DNA of 15,978 nucleotides from Thermoplasmata archaeon (GCA_021797025.1 JAKAAK010000046.1:1-15978), one strand, 5' to 3'. Shown: positions 1 to 8,136, counted from the stretch's first letter. Numbers and translations: made by a program. Notes: generated by a model from the sequence alone, not told the origin.

Positions 1-436
1 TCCGATCTCTTACAAGTTCCAGTGAGGATGAAATTTTACTATCAAAATCATTTTCTTTAATGTTGTGGGCTATCATCATATCGTAAAACTGCAACCTTAT
101 CTTTTTTACCGGATTCAGTGCATTCATTGCCGCCTGTGGAATAAAAGATATTTCAGTACCTCTTAATTTTCTCAGCTCATTGGGTTTCATTTTTAACAGG
201 TTTTTCCCATCGAATATTACTTCACCTGAACGTATTGTCCCTGGATATCTGAAGGAATTGTACAATACAGCCGCCAGTGTGCTTTTACCGGAACCTGATT
301 CCCCTGCAATCCCCAGTATTATGTCCCTATTTACAGTGAGGCTGACATCTTTCAATACAGAAATATAACCATTTTCACTTTCATATCCGGCATTTATATG
401 ATTGACCTCCATTATTTTATCGTAGCTATTGTACAC
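1..436 (-). CDS. dppD: Peptide-type ABC importer ATPase, DppD/OppD-like, N-terminal part
   Basis: ATP-hydrolysing subunit that would sit on the cytoplasmic face of the importer encoded just upstream in the same operon. Only the N-terminal ~145 residues are in the window; the gene runs off the left edge. My own reading of the minus strand gives a Walker A (GESGSGKST) and a Q-loop (FIPQAAMNALNP), the latter of the OppD form rather than the FQDP form of OppF. The signature motif, Walker B and the C-terminal oligopeptide-transporter region lie outside. I chose the GTG at 436 because AGGTGA (447-442) ends 5 nt before it; the ATG at 412 has no Shine-Dalgarno and would give a protein 8 residues shorter. 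The AGGTGA overlaps the stop codon of the preceding ATPase, suggesting translational coupling. It is the last visible gene of the operon. Confidence 0.85.
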   Translation of the reverse strand, partial: MYNSYDKIMEVNHINAGYESENGYISVLKDVSLTVNRDIILGIAGESGSGKSTLAAVLYNSFRYPGTIRSGEVIFDGKNLLKMKPNELRKLRGTEISFIPQAAMNALNPVKKIRLQFYDMMIAHNIKENDFDSKISSSLELVRDR

Positions 437-444
437 GTTTTCAC

Positions 445-1227
445 CTATATTCTTTTATACGGATTTGGGGCTGCAGCAATGAGTTTCCTGGTATATTCAT
501 TGGATGGTCTGTTGATTATAGAGTCGGTATCCCCATTTTCCACTACCATACCCTGATGCATCACATAAAGCCTGCTGGTTATCATACTCACAGTATTCAA
601 ATCATGTGTGATATATATTATGCTTATTCCTAGCTGTTCCTTTATCCTCTGCAGAAGTGTTAAAATTTCAATTCTCACAGATACATCCAGCATGGAAACC
701 GGTTCATCCGCTATGAGTACTTCTGGAGAAACTGCCAGAGTTCTGGCTAGATAGACTCGCTGTCTCTGCCCTCCGGAAAGCTGATGAGGAAATTTTGCCC
801 TGTACGATTTGTTCAAAGTAACCATATCTAGAAGTTCGTCAATTCTATTATCAAGGTCTCCGTTGTATCTGGAAAGTATAAGCGGCCTTTTTATATGCCA
901 TTCCACACTATGGTTTGGATCAAGAGATGCATATGGATCCTGAAATACCATCTGTATTTTCTTTCTGTATTTCTTTACGTCTTTTCCCCTGTATTTTGTA
1001 ATATCTTCATCCATATAGTATATCTTTCCACCCGTGGGTCTATAAAGGAATACCAGGAGCTTTGCCAGCGTACTCTTTCCACTGCCACTTGCTCCTACTA
1101 TTCCTATTAGTTCTTTTTCTTCAAGACGTATATTTATATCTTTTAATGCTTCTGTTTTTTCAGCGGCTATTATACCGTGCCTAGAGATAAATGTTTTAGA
1201 TAAATTTTCAGTTCTCAATATTGACAT
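445..1227 (-). CDS. dppF: Peptide-type ABC importer ATPase, DppF/OppF-like
   Basis: Second nucleotide-binding subunit of the importer, expected to pair with the DppD-like subunit. The 260-residue product has every ABC element in order: Walker A GASGSGKST (~45-53), Q-loop VFQDPYASLDP (~94-104), signature LSGGQRQR (~150-157), Walker B VLIADEP (~170-176) and the switch His in YITHD (~208). FQDPYASLDP and the short C-terminus are typical of the OppF half. An in-frame GTG lies 9 bp upstream at 1236, but it sits inside AGGTGAT, a very good match to the archaeal anti-Shine-Dalgarno, spaced 4 nt before the ATG at 1227; so I take the ATG. The gene overlaps the end of dppC by 20 bp. Order F before D is the reverse of many bacterial dpp operons. 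The transported solute cannot be read from the ATPases. Confidence 0.93.
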   Translation of the reverse strand: MSILRTENLSKTFISRHGIIAAEKTEALKDINIRLEEKELIGIVGASGSGKSTLAKLLVFLYRPTGGKIYYMDEDITKYRGKDVKKYRKKIQMVFQDPYASLDPNHSVEWHIKRPLILSRYNGDLDNRIDELLDMVTLNKSYRAKFPHQLSGGQRQRVYLARTLAVSPEVLIADEPVSMLDVSVRIEILTLLQRIKEQLGISIIYITHDLNTVSMITSRLYVMHQGMVVENGDTDSIINRPSNEYTRKLIAAAPNPYKRI

Positions 1228-2176
1228 CCAGATCACCTATAATTTTTTTATTTTCATTCTTATTTTTACTTTTAAACCTTCTAAGTGATGGATTTCCTAT
1301 TTCATCCATACCAAAGTTCAGGAGTATAAACGAAAACATTAGGATGGAAATCATGAAGCTGGGAGGTAAAATCCACCACCACATGCCTGTAAGGTATGCC
1401 TCATTATTTATGGCCCAGTAAAGCATGGTTCCCCAGTTAACCTGCAATAAATTCCCAACCCCAAGATATTCCACAAAGGTTAATCCCATGGTTCCGTACA
1501 TGGCCGTAAAGAAAAAATTGGATATAATAACCGGAAATATTGCCCTGATTATCTGCCGGAAAATAATACTGAGCCTTGATTCACCTATTAGTATTGATGA
1601 GAGTATAAAATCTCTTTTTGCAATGGAGAGTGTTATGGACCTAAACGTTCTTGCACCGAATGCCCATCCTGTTATTATCAGTATGAGTATTGTCGGTAAG
1701 TATCCAAGTGACTGGTGAAGCCCAAGGAAAAATGACCCGAAGAGCATTATAAGCAGAACACCGGGTATGATCAAAAATATATTTATAATTCCGGTAATAA
1801 CAGTGTTAACACGTTCAGATGCAAAGCCCGCTGAAATTCCTACGGCTATGGAAATAAGTGTTCCAAGAACTCCAACAGCAAAACCGACCATGAGAGTGGG
1901 CGCAGCACCGTAGAATAATTGTGAGAAAACATCCTGCCCGTAAATGGTTGTTCCCAGTAAATGTGCGTAGCTGGGTGGCATTCCACGTGCAAATTCATAT
2001 TTTGTAGGATTATAAGGTGAAAAGAATTGACCAAGAATAGCAAATAAAATAAGAGCCACCAGCATTATGAACCCGGCCTTAGCCTTTCCGTTTGAAAGCA
2101 GTATTTTAAGCGGGTTAATTATCTTGCCAAGCAGACTTTTATTATCCTTTATTACCTCTTGTTCTTCCATTTTCAC
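1208..2176 (-). CDS. dppC: Peptide-type ABC importer permease, DppC/OppC-like
   Basis: Inner permease subunit of the family 5 importer. The 322-residue product has a cytoplasmic N-terminal stretch, a first membrane helix (~35-52), and the OppC-like region with HLLGTTIYGQDVFSQLFYGA (~72-91), matching the family's LGTDxxGRDVxSRLxxGA. Further helices lie at about 95-118, 126-153, 160-175, 210-225 and 267-288. The EAA coupling loop, with its conserved Gly in LIGESRLSIIFRQIIR, is at ~196-211. The GTG at 2176 is preferred over the ATG at 2170 because AGGAG ends 5 nt before it. The GTG forms a 4-bp GTGA overlap with the stop of dppB, the usual sign of translational coupling. It ends in a Lys/Asn-rich cytoplasmic tail of ~25 residues. 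Confidence 0.9.
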   Translation of the reverse strand: MKMEEQEVIKDNKSLLGKIINPLKILLSNGKAKAGFIMLVALILFAILGQFFSPYNPTKYEFARGMPPSYAHLLGTTIYGQDVFSQLFYGAAPTLMVGFAVGVLGTLISIAVGISAGFASERVNTVITGIINIFLIIPGVLLIMLFGSFFLGLHQSLGYLPTILILIITGWAFGARTFRSITLSIAKRDFILSSILIGESRLSIIFRQIIRAIFPVIISNFFFTAMYGTMGLTFVEYLGVGNLLQVNWGTMLYWAINNEAYLTGMWWWILPPSFMISILMFSFILLNFGMDEIGNPSLRRFKSKNKNENKKIIGDLDVNIEN

Positions 2177-3177
2177 TCACTCTCCTGTCTGATTCTGGGA
2201 TCAAAAAACCCATAAAGTATATCGACAATGAAATTACCTACAAGGACAGCTATTATAACCATCAGGAAAATTCCCTGAATTAAAGGATAATCAAGATCAT
2301 CAATTGCCGTTATCATGTAAAGTCCAACACCAGGATAGGAAAAAATTGATTCTTCTATTATGACCCCGCTAACCGAAAGACCTACAGACATGGCAAATCC
2401 AGTCAGGTTTGGCAGTATGGCATTTCTGTATGCAATCTGATTTACCTGATATTTTTTGAATCCTAAATTTTCAGAATAGCTTATAAAGTCACTATTTATA
2501 TTTGGTATAATATTATTTCTCATTCCGAGCTCCCAACCTCCCAACGATGTAAGTATAATTGTAAGTACCGGAAGCACGGCATGGTAAATTACACTGATTA
2601 TAAAAGGAATATTAAACCCCGGATTCACATAGATGCTGTACGCTCCTCCAATGGGAAAAAGCTTGATATCCAGGGCAAATATGTCAAGGACTATAAATGC
2701 TAAAACGAATGCTGGAAATGAAGCCATGAACATTGCAAACATATCCATTGATAGATCCTTAATAGAGTTTCTATGTATTCCTGCATATCTTCCCATTCTG
2801 TTGCCAACAAAGAACGAAATCGCTATTGATGATATTACAAGAAGGAGTGTCCATGGCAGTGCATGATATAAAATATAAGAAACAGGTTCCGGGAAAAAAG
2901 CTACAGAAATACCTAGATTTCCATGGGCAAGGTCAACTAGATAATTATAATATTGCACATACATCGGTGCATTTGATATACCATATTCTGCTGCAAGTTG
3001 GTGTAAATATCTGGGACTGACGCTTCCTCCGCCTTCTCTTATAATAGTAGAATATACAGTTTCGGCAGGATCACCGGGTATTAATCTAGGTAAAATAAAA
3101 TTTAATGTTATGGCTCCATACAGAACCGCAACAAACGCAGCAGTTTTCTTTAAAATATATTTATATGGAATTATCAT
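2173..3177 (-). CDS. dppB: Peptide-type ABC importer permease, DppB/OppB-like
   Basis: First permease subunit of the importer. The 334 residues include an N-terminal helix (~8-30), the family motif LPRLIPGDPAE (~29-39, compare RLIPGDP), a large external loop, and helices at ~110-130, ~148-170, ~190-212, ~260-280 and ~300-322. The EAA loop is SENLGFKKYQVNQIAYRNAI (~235-254), followed by LPNLTGFAMSVGLSVSGVIIEESIFSYPGVG, which is the OppB-type ExxFxxPGxG ending. The ATG at 3177 follows only a weak GGTG three nt upstream; the gene begins 11 bp after the binding-protein stop. The terminal FFDPRIR is also typical of DppB. Length is normal for the family and no lesion is visible. Confidence 0.93.
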   Translation of the reverse strand: MIIPYKYILKKTAAFVAVLYGAITLNFILPRLIPGDPAETVYSTIIREGGGSVSPRYLHQLAAEYGISNAPMYVQYYNYLVDLAHGNLGISVAFFPEPVSYILYHALPWTLLLVISSIAISFFVGNRMGRYAGIHRNSIKDLSMDMFAMFMASFPAFVLAFIVLDIFALDIKLFPIGGAYSIYVNPGFNIPFIISVIYHAVLPVLTIILTSLGGWELGMRNNIIPNINSDFISYSENLGFKKYQVNQIAYRNAILPNLTGFAMSVGLSVSGVIIEESIFSYPGVGLYMITAIDDLDYPLIQGIFLMVIIAVLVGNFIVDILYGFFDPRIRQESE

Positions 3178-3188
3178 TCACACCACAA

Positions 3189-5000
3189 TTAATCTTTTTC
3201 CCTCCTTCTTTTTCTTGTGTATAGTGCTAATGAGCCAACGATTGCTATTGCCGCTATTATTCCGCCTCCTATTTCATAATCCAGATACGGATTCGCATGG
3301 CTTGGTGTTGTACTTGACTCATAAAGGTGCAGCATGACTATTTCCATAGGACCTGGATACCATGGCATTGGTATACCGTAGGGATTATTCTGATCCGGGA
3401 ATCCCTTAATACTGCTATTTACATATTCATACCAGTCGGCTGAGTACACTAGGGATATAACCGGCATCTGATTTAATACAATACCAGCCATATCATTCAA
3501 TATTTTATCCTGCTGACTTACATTGGCTACCGTGGGGAATTCATTGAAGTATGTCTGGAATCCTGTTCCTGTATCGTTCCATCTTTCTTCGTTGTTATAT
3601 GCTGTTGTTCCCGGGGGTACAATTTTACCTACTAATCCGGAGTAATCATACCATGGATTCGGACCTATACCGGTTACTGTAACCTCTGCCATCTGGAAGT
3701 TGTCCTCCGCAACATCGCTATCAACACTGCTTAATGTAGGGGTTTGTATTGTCACCTTTATGCCTATGTCCTTAAGATTAGATGCGATTATTGAAATATC
3801 CGTATCCCAGTCAGTGTAACCTGCTACAGATATTAAATTAATTGTTGGTAATTCAGTTCCATTAGGCTCATACAACCTTCCACTCTTCATGGTAAATCCA
3901 TGGTCTTCAAGAAGCTTAAGTGCTGCAGTTGGATTAAATTCAGATAGTTCACTTGCCTTAGCTTTGTTTGTGGAATTAAGGTAAAATAACTGCTGATTTA
4001 ATATATCCGCAGCATTTGCAGGCCTCTCATAACCATATTCACCTACCTTGCATATTTCAGTTCTGTTTATTGAAAGACTGATAGCCTGTCTAAAATAACT
4101 CAGGTTAAGTGGATATATATTATCATTTGTTATAAGTGTAACAGGCTGGCCTGGAGGGAACCAGTAATGCGCATTAGGATTCTTGGAAGTCAATAGAGTT
4201 GTTATATTAGGTTCAAATACTGATGCCCACTGAACCTGTCCGTCCTGAAGAGCAAGGGTAAGTGCCGAATTGCTTGTATAATCCACATACACTACATTCT
4301 TTATATGTGGTTCACCTGCCTGCCAGTAATGGGGATTGGCTGTTAAAACTATTTTCTGTCCGCTGAAACTCGAAAGTACATAGGGCCCGGTTCCTATGGG
4401 ATCAGTTACAACTTTGTCCTGTGGGTCGCTTACTCCCTTCCACAGCTGTGCCGGTACCATAAATGTAGAACCTATATAGAACAAGCACTGTGTATTTTCC
4501 TTTGAAAAGTTGAAATCAACAGTATAGGGTCCAGCCGCGGTGATGTTATCTATATTGCCCCAATCTCCGAATAGAGTTTTCTGTTCGTTGAACATATACA
4601 CAACATCGCTGGAATTGAAAGCCATACCATTGCTGAATTGGACGTTATGCCGGAGTTGAAGAACGAGCTGCATATTGTTATGATCCCATGTGTAATTTGT
4701 TGCAAGCCATGGTATAACTGTTCCATTATACGTATTTATCTGCAATAAAGGTTCATAAAACAGGGACATTATCCCGGCCGGAGGGGACCAGACATTGAAA
4801 GGATTAAAATTATCTGTAAAGGCAGGAGACGGTCCTGGGGATAGGTATAAGGTTCCTGTCGGGGAACTGCTGGTTGAAGCCGGCGCATTGGTAGGGGTTT
4901 GCACAGTTTGAAAACCTCCATATAATCCAGTACCAACCATAGCTATGACTGATACTGTAATTAGCAAAAGCATTACCTTTTTACTTTTCATAATATTCAC
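3189..5000 (-). CDS. Family 5 extracellular solute-binding protein (peptide/oligosaccharide type), membrane-anchored
   Basis: Ligand-capturing subunit of the ABC importer, acting outside the cell. The 603 residues contain an N-terminal hydrophobic segment (~9-28), then a Thr/Ser/Pro/Ala-rich linker (~34-48). The SBP_bac_5 core starts around 50, with LRHNVQFSNGMAFNSSDVVY (~116-135) matching the family's LRdgvkFsdGtpftAdDVv signature. A second hydrophobic helix near the C-terminus (~577-596) is followed by a positive RKRRREKD tail. Both ends thus look membrane-associated; a C-terminal anchor is known for archaeal peptide-binding proteins. There is no N-terminal lipobox cysteine. The start is a GTG at 5000 if the message is leaderless; an ATG three codons on (4991) would also fit. 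It is the first gene of the operon. Family 5 proteins bind peptides, nickel or sugars, so the substrate is open. Confidence 0.92.
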   Translation of the reverse strand: MNIMKSKKVMLLLITVSVIAMVGTGLYGGFQTVQTPTNAPASTSSSPTGTLYLSPGPSPAFTDNFNPFNVWSPPAGIMSLFYEPLLQINTYNGTVIPWLATNYTWDHNNMQLVLQLRHNVQFSNGMAFNSSDVVYMFNEQKTLFGDWGNIDNITAAGPYTVDFNFSKENTQCLFYIGSTFMVPAQLWKGVSDPQDKVVTDPIGTGPYVLSSFSGQKIVLTANPHYWQAGEPHIKNVVYVDYTSNSALTLALQDGQVQWASVFEPNITTLLTSKNPNAHYWFPPGQPVTLITNDNIYPLNLSYFRQAISLSINRTEICKVGEYGYERPANAADILNQQLFYLNSTNKAKASELSEFNPTAALKLLEDHGFTMKSGRLYEPNGTELPTINLISVAGYTDWDTDISIIASNLKDIGIKVTIQTPTLSSVDSDVAEDNFQMAEVTVTGIGPNPWYDYSGLVGKIVPPGTTAYNNEERWNDTGTGFQTYFNEFPTVANVSQQDKILNDMAGIVLNQMPVISLVYSADWYEYVNSSIKGFPDQNNPYGIPMPWYPGPMEIVMLHLYESSTTPSHANPYLDYEIGGGIIAAIAIVGSLALYTRKRRREKD

Positions 5001-5016
5001 TAAATATACTTAACTA

Positions 5017-5030
5017 CTATTTATATATAA
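5017..5030 (-). promoter_or_regulatory. Probable TATA box of the ABC importer operon
   Basis: On the minus strand the element reads TTATATATAAATAG. Its centre is about 25 nt before the GTG at 5000, so transcription would begin at or within a few bases of the start codon. It lies in the 80-bp gap between the QueA-like gene and the binding protein. This makes the importer a separate transcription unit. Confidence 0.6.
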
Positions 5031-5080
5031 CATTTTAGTATATACTTGGTAAAAGAGTAAATAATTTCGCAACGGTAATA

Positions 5081-6121
5081 CTATTTAATCTTATGTTTTA
5101 AGTGTGGCAAGATCATAGTTGAATCGCCGAACTCCTCCCAGGCAAAGCCGGAATCTATCCCAGTTTCATAGGCACTTTCCAGCAGGCTTATATCAACAAA
5201 GGCCTCCAGCAGTTTTATGTGGGATGTTGTGGGATCATGCATTCCTGTTATGAGGCCGTCCACGCCGGTTTCCGTATTTTGATTTATGAAAATATCTGTA
5301 TAACCACTGCCTGGATTGAATCTGCCATCGTATACAGTTGCCATGGCTCTTACTGCAGTAGTACCAACGGCTATTATTCTTCCGCCCAGTTCCAATGCCC
5401 TATTGAGTATAAATGCAGATTCATCAGATACAGTGTAATATTCAGGAAGAAGTCTACCTTTCCCGGTAAATTCCGTTGCATCCAGTGACCCGAGGTTGCA
5501 GTGCAATGTTATATTGACCATATTGACTCCCTTCCTTTTTAATTCATCAATGATATATTCAGTAAATGGACGGGATGCAGATGGATATTCTACAGACCCG
5601 GGCACGGTGGCGTAAACATTCCTGTAGGTCGATTCCGGAAAATCTGGCATTCTATCTTCATATTTTATATACCGTCCAATTGCCTTTTCCTCGATTTCCA
5701 GATTAAAATTATCAGATAAAATTATATTCCGGTACCTGGGAAATTGTTCTAAAGGTTCACCCGCTTCCAGATAAGACATGTCTGAAAAAATGAATCTTTC
5801 TCCTTTCTCTACTGCTTTATTTATATCACGGAATTCCGCTATGTAACCACTTTCACTGTATCCTATATTTACCGTCACATATTTTTTCTGCCTTGTGGAA
5901 TATAGTTTGAAGGATGAGGGCACTATCATGCTATTGTTGAATACCAGAGTATCTCCTGAACTGAGATGATTTCCAATACCGGCAAATTTTGTCCTGCTAT
6001 ATTTTCCCGATATAGGGTCTATTGATAGAAGTTTCACGTCATCTCTCCCAGTTCCCTTATATTCAGCGGGAATCCCATATTTTACCCCTGACAATTCAAA
6101 TATATTCTTCATGCTTCTCAT
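5081..6121 (-). CDS. Divergent QueA-like protein (SAM:tRNA ribosyltransferase-isomerase family)
   Basis: Canonical QueA moves the ribosyl part of S-adenosylmethionine onto 7-aminomethyl-7-deazaguanine in tRNA, a step in bacterial queuosine synthesis. The 346 residues align by eye over the full family: LLSID near 31-35, GDTLVFNNS (~56-64), the substrate-pocket region VPGSVEYPSASRPF (~173-186), ITLHCNLGSL (~204-213), IIAVGTTAVRAM (~249-260), VDGLITGMHDPTTSHI (~287-302) and FAWEEFGDSTMIL (~326-338). Where canonical QueA has AAPTAGLHF this has YPSASRPF, and TNFHLPxSTL is replaced by TGMHDPTTSHI. As I recall, those replacements mark a separate QueA-like branch seen in actinobacteria and not tied to queuosine. 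The ATG at 6121 overlaps the SDR stop as ATGA, so the two are translationally coupled; an ATG at 6112 is an alternative. Family sure, function unknown. Confidence 0.82.
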   Translation of the reverse strand: MRSMKNIFELSGVKYGIPAEYKGTGRDDVKLLSIDPISGKYSRTKFAGIGNHLSSGDTLVFNNSMIVPSSFKLYSTRQKKYVTVNIGYSESGYIAEFRDINKAVEKGERFIFSDMSYLEAGEPLEQFPRYRNIILSDNFNLEIEEKAIGRYIKYEDRMPDFPESTYRNVYATVPGSVEYPSASRPFTEYIIDELKRKGVNMVNITLHCNLGSLDATEFTGKGRLLPEYYTVSDESAFILNRALELGGRIIAVGTTAVRAMATVYDGRFNPGSGYTDIFINQNTETGVDGLITGMHDPTTSHIKLLEAFVDISLLESAYETGIDSGFAWEEFGDSTMILPHLKHKIK

Positions 6122-6756
6122 ATCCCCATCTCTTTCATGATAATTGATAAAACATTATCAGCACCCTCATCAGCGGATATTAACTCTGAACCATGGGATC
6201 CGGGTTCTGCCTCCCTGTGCATTTCAGTATCCATATCTCCTGGATTTATGCTCAAAAACTGTGTATCATGTTCTTCCATGGAAGCCTGTTTTATAATATA
6301 ATCCATAGCTGCCTTGGATGAACCGTATATACCCCAGCCAGGATAATTATTGGTAGAGACATCAGATGTTATGAAAACAATTTCTTTCAATCTAAAATAT
6401 CCCATTGCTGCTGTCATTAAATTGAAGTTTGCAAAAACATTTGTCTCATAAATTTTTCTCATGGCCATAACATTACCATGGAGAATATCCTCTGTTCTTG
6501 TAACAGTTCCTGCTGAAAGTATCAGGATGTCTGCATCTCCTGCAATAGACTTTGTTCTTTCAAGTACCCTCAGTATGTCATTTTCATACCTTATATCCGC
6601 ACCGGTCGTGATAAAATTTTTTTCACCACCCTGTGTTACGGAATCAACCATGGTTCTGGAAAATGTTGAGATACCGTAGCCCATTTCAAACATTTTTTCT
6701 GAAAGTGATTTTCCAAGTCCCCGTGAGCCACCGCTAATTATTACATTTTTTGCCAT
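6118..6756 (-). CDS. Short-chain dehydrogenase/reductase (classical SDR)
   Basis: A cytoplasmic NAD(P)-dependent oxidoreductase; substrate unknown. The 212 residues are short for a classical SDR (about 250) but all key elements are present: the cofactor motif SGGSRGLG (~8-15), ILSAG in place of NNAG (~79-83), and the catalytic tetrad Asn106, Ser131, Tyr144 and Lys148 in IYGSSKAAM. The post-catalytic NPGDMDTEM (~171-179) follows. Arg12 right after the glycines hints at NADP rather than NAD. The missing length is mostly the substrate loop and C-terminal region, so the active site may be open or accept a large substrate. It is the first gene of the operon with the QueA-like protein, with a 4-bp overlap, so the two probably act in the same pathway. 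It starts with ATG and appears leaderless. Confidence 0.9.
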   Translation of the reverse strand: MAKNVIISGGSRGLGKSLSEKMFEMGYGISTFSRTMVDSVTQGGEKNFITTGADIRYENDILRVLERTKSIAGDADILILSAGTVTRTEDILHGNVMAMRKIYETNVFANFNLMTAAMGYFRLKEIVFITSDVSTNNYPGWGIYGSSKAAMDYIIKQASMEEHDTQFLSINPGDMDTEMHREAEPGSHGSELISADEGADNVLSIIMKEMGI

Positions 6757-6775
6757 AATTATAAAGTATGTATCT

Positions 6776-6790
6776 ATTAATAAATATATT
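6776..6790 (-). promoter_or_regulatory. Probable TATA box of the SDR/QueA-like operon
   Basis: On the minus strand the element reads AATATATTTATTAAT, centred ~27 nt before the ATG at 6756, implying a leaderless message. Just upstream, a near-tandem CTTTATAAA pair (6792-6809) offers further TATA-like sequence, so the exact box is uncertain. Confidence 0.5.
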
Positions 6791-6882
6791 ACTTTATAAA
6801 CTTTATAAATTATTTAATATTTAAATATCATATTAAAAATTATCAATATAAAATAGAAATTTTATTTTAACTTAAACGTTCT

Positions 6883-6920
6883 TTCTGAATAACACAATCA
6901 TGGTAAAAATTCATTCAGAA
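6883..6920. repeat. 8-bp inverted repeat upstream of the aminotransferase promoter
   Basis: TTCTGAAT at 6883-6890 is matched by ATTCAGAA at 6913-6920, a perfect inverted pair with centres 30 bp apart, about three helical turns. It ends 11 bp before the probable TATA box of the aminotransferase, a place where an activator or a wrapping regulator could bind. Its function is a guess; the match could be chance in A/T-rich DNA. Confidence 0.35.
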
Positions 6921-6931
6921 TACTCCACAAC

Positions 6932-6942
6932 AAATATTTAAG
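6932..6942 (+). promoter_or_regulatory. Probable TATA box of the aminotransferase gene
   Basis: AAATATTTAAG, centred ~26 nt before the ATG at 6963, so the transcript should start at the start codon. No Shine-Dalgarno sequence precedes the ATG, which agrees. Confidence 0.6.
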
Positions 6943-6962
6943 CCATGTGGATATAAACCATC

Positions 6963-8105
6963 ATGGTATCATCCCGGGTTAATGAAATCAATGAATCAGC
7001 AACTGTTAGCATGTCAAATAAGGCTGCTGAATTAAAGGCGGCAGGCAAGACAATATATAACTTCGGAATCGGTGAACCTGACTTCACCACGCCTGAGGAA
7101 ATAATAGATTACGCATTCCAGAGTGCAAAGGACGGAAAAACACATTATACCCCATCTGCAGGAATAATGGAATTGAGGCAGAAGATTGCCCAGAAAATGA
7201 AAAAGAAAAACAATATAGATGCAGAGCCGTCCAACATTCTTATTACACCTACAAAATTCTCACTAAACCTTGCACTGTATTCGATAATTGATCCCGGTGA
7301 TGAAGTTCTTTTGCCATCACCATACTACGTTTCATACCCGGATATAATAAAATTAAACGGCGGGAAGACCATAACGGTGCCCACTGATAAAAACTATGAA
7401 ATGGATTTTGATTCCATGAAAAAATATGTTTCACCGAAAACCAAGGTATTCATGTTCAACAACCCCGTAAATCCAACCGGAAAGGTTTACAGTGAGAAAT
7501 CTTTGAGGAAATTATCTGATTTTATCCTGGAAAATAATCTTTATTTAATTTCAGATGAAATATACGAAGATCTGATTTATAAGGGAAAAATGTTTTCCCC
7601 AGGCTCCATAGAGGAAATGAGGGAAAAAACTATCACTGTCAGTGGGTTTTCCAAAAGCTATGCAATGACCGGCTGGAGAATAGGGTACATGGTAGCCGAA
7701 AATAGTATTATAAAGGCGGCAAATAAGGTTCAACAGCAGACCATGACATGTGCACCATCTATTTCGCAGTATGCTGCACTTAGGGCACTGGATGACGAAG
7801 AGAGCGTAAAAAACATGAGAGAAACGTTCATGAAGAGAAGGGATTTATCAGTATCCATGATAAGGGAAATTGATGGGCTCAACCTTTATGAACCGGAAGG
7901 TGCATTCTACGTATTCCCCGGATATGAAGCCGATAAAAACGATGCAGATCTTGCACTGGATCTTCTGGACAAACAGAATGTTATAGTTACTCCGGGAAGC
8001 CCATTCGGCGCAGAAAAGCATTTCAGAATCTCTTACGCAGCATCCGATGATACCATTAAGGAAGGAATTTCCAGAATAGGAAAGTATTTTAAAAATATTA
8101 AATAA
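6963..8105 (+). CDS. Class I/II pyridoxal-phosphate aminotransferase, aspartate aminotransferase-like
   Basis: Transfers an amino group from an amino acid (aspartate is likeliest) to 2-oxoglutarate in the cytoplasm. The 380 residues are normal for the thermophile/archaeal AspAT subgroup. Visible elements: IYNFGIGEPDF (~31-41), HYTPSAGIMELRQKIA (~61-76), the cofactor Asn in FNNPVNPTG (Asn170), Asp198 and Tyr201 in SDEIY, the Schiff-base lysine Lys231 in SGFSKSYAMTGWRIGY, Arg239 for phosphate, and Arg355 in HFRISYA for the alpha-carboxylate. Where relatives usually have GxKQAL the protein has TPTKFSLNLAL (~95-105), a less glycine-rich cofactor-phosphate region than usual. It stands alone with its own leaderless-type promoter, divergent from the SDR operon. 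Specificity between aspartate, aromatic and branched-chain substrates cannot be fixed from the sequence. Confidence 0.9.
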   Translation: MVSSRVNEINESATVSMSNKAAELKAAGKTIYNFGIGEPDFTTPEEIIDYAFQSAKDGKTHYTPSAGIMELRQKIAQKMKKKNNIDAEPSNILITPTKFSLNLALYSIIDPGDEVLLPSPYYVSYPDIIKLNGGKTITVPTDKNYEMDFDSMKKYVSPKTKVFMFNNPVNPTGKVYSEKSLRKLSDFILENNLYLISDEIYEDLIYKGKMFSPGSIEEMREKTITVSGFSKSYAMTGWRIGYMVAENSIIKAANKVQQQTMTCAPSISQYAALRALDDEESVKNMRETFMKRRDLSVSMIREIDGLNLYEPEGAFYVFPGYEADKNDADLALDLLDKQNVIVTPGSPFGAEKHFRISYAASDDTIKEGISRIGKYFKNIK

Positions 8106-8115
8106 ATTTATATAC
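8105..8115 (+). promoter_or_regulatory. Probable TATA box of the 764-residue membrane protein gene
   Basis: AATTTATATAC overlaps the last base of the aminotransferase stop codon and is centred ~27 nt before the ATG at 8137. The whole 31-bp gap therefore works as a promoter for a leaderless message, which separates the two same-strand genes into their own transcription units. Confidence 0.6.
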
Positions 8116-8136
8116 AGATATTAATATAGAATTTAT

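Noticed and set aside
3672..3684. Perfect 13-bp palindrome GGTTACTGTAACC
   Set aside because: It lies in the middle of the binding-protein coding region, far from any promoter, and encodes ordinary codons; most likely chance.
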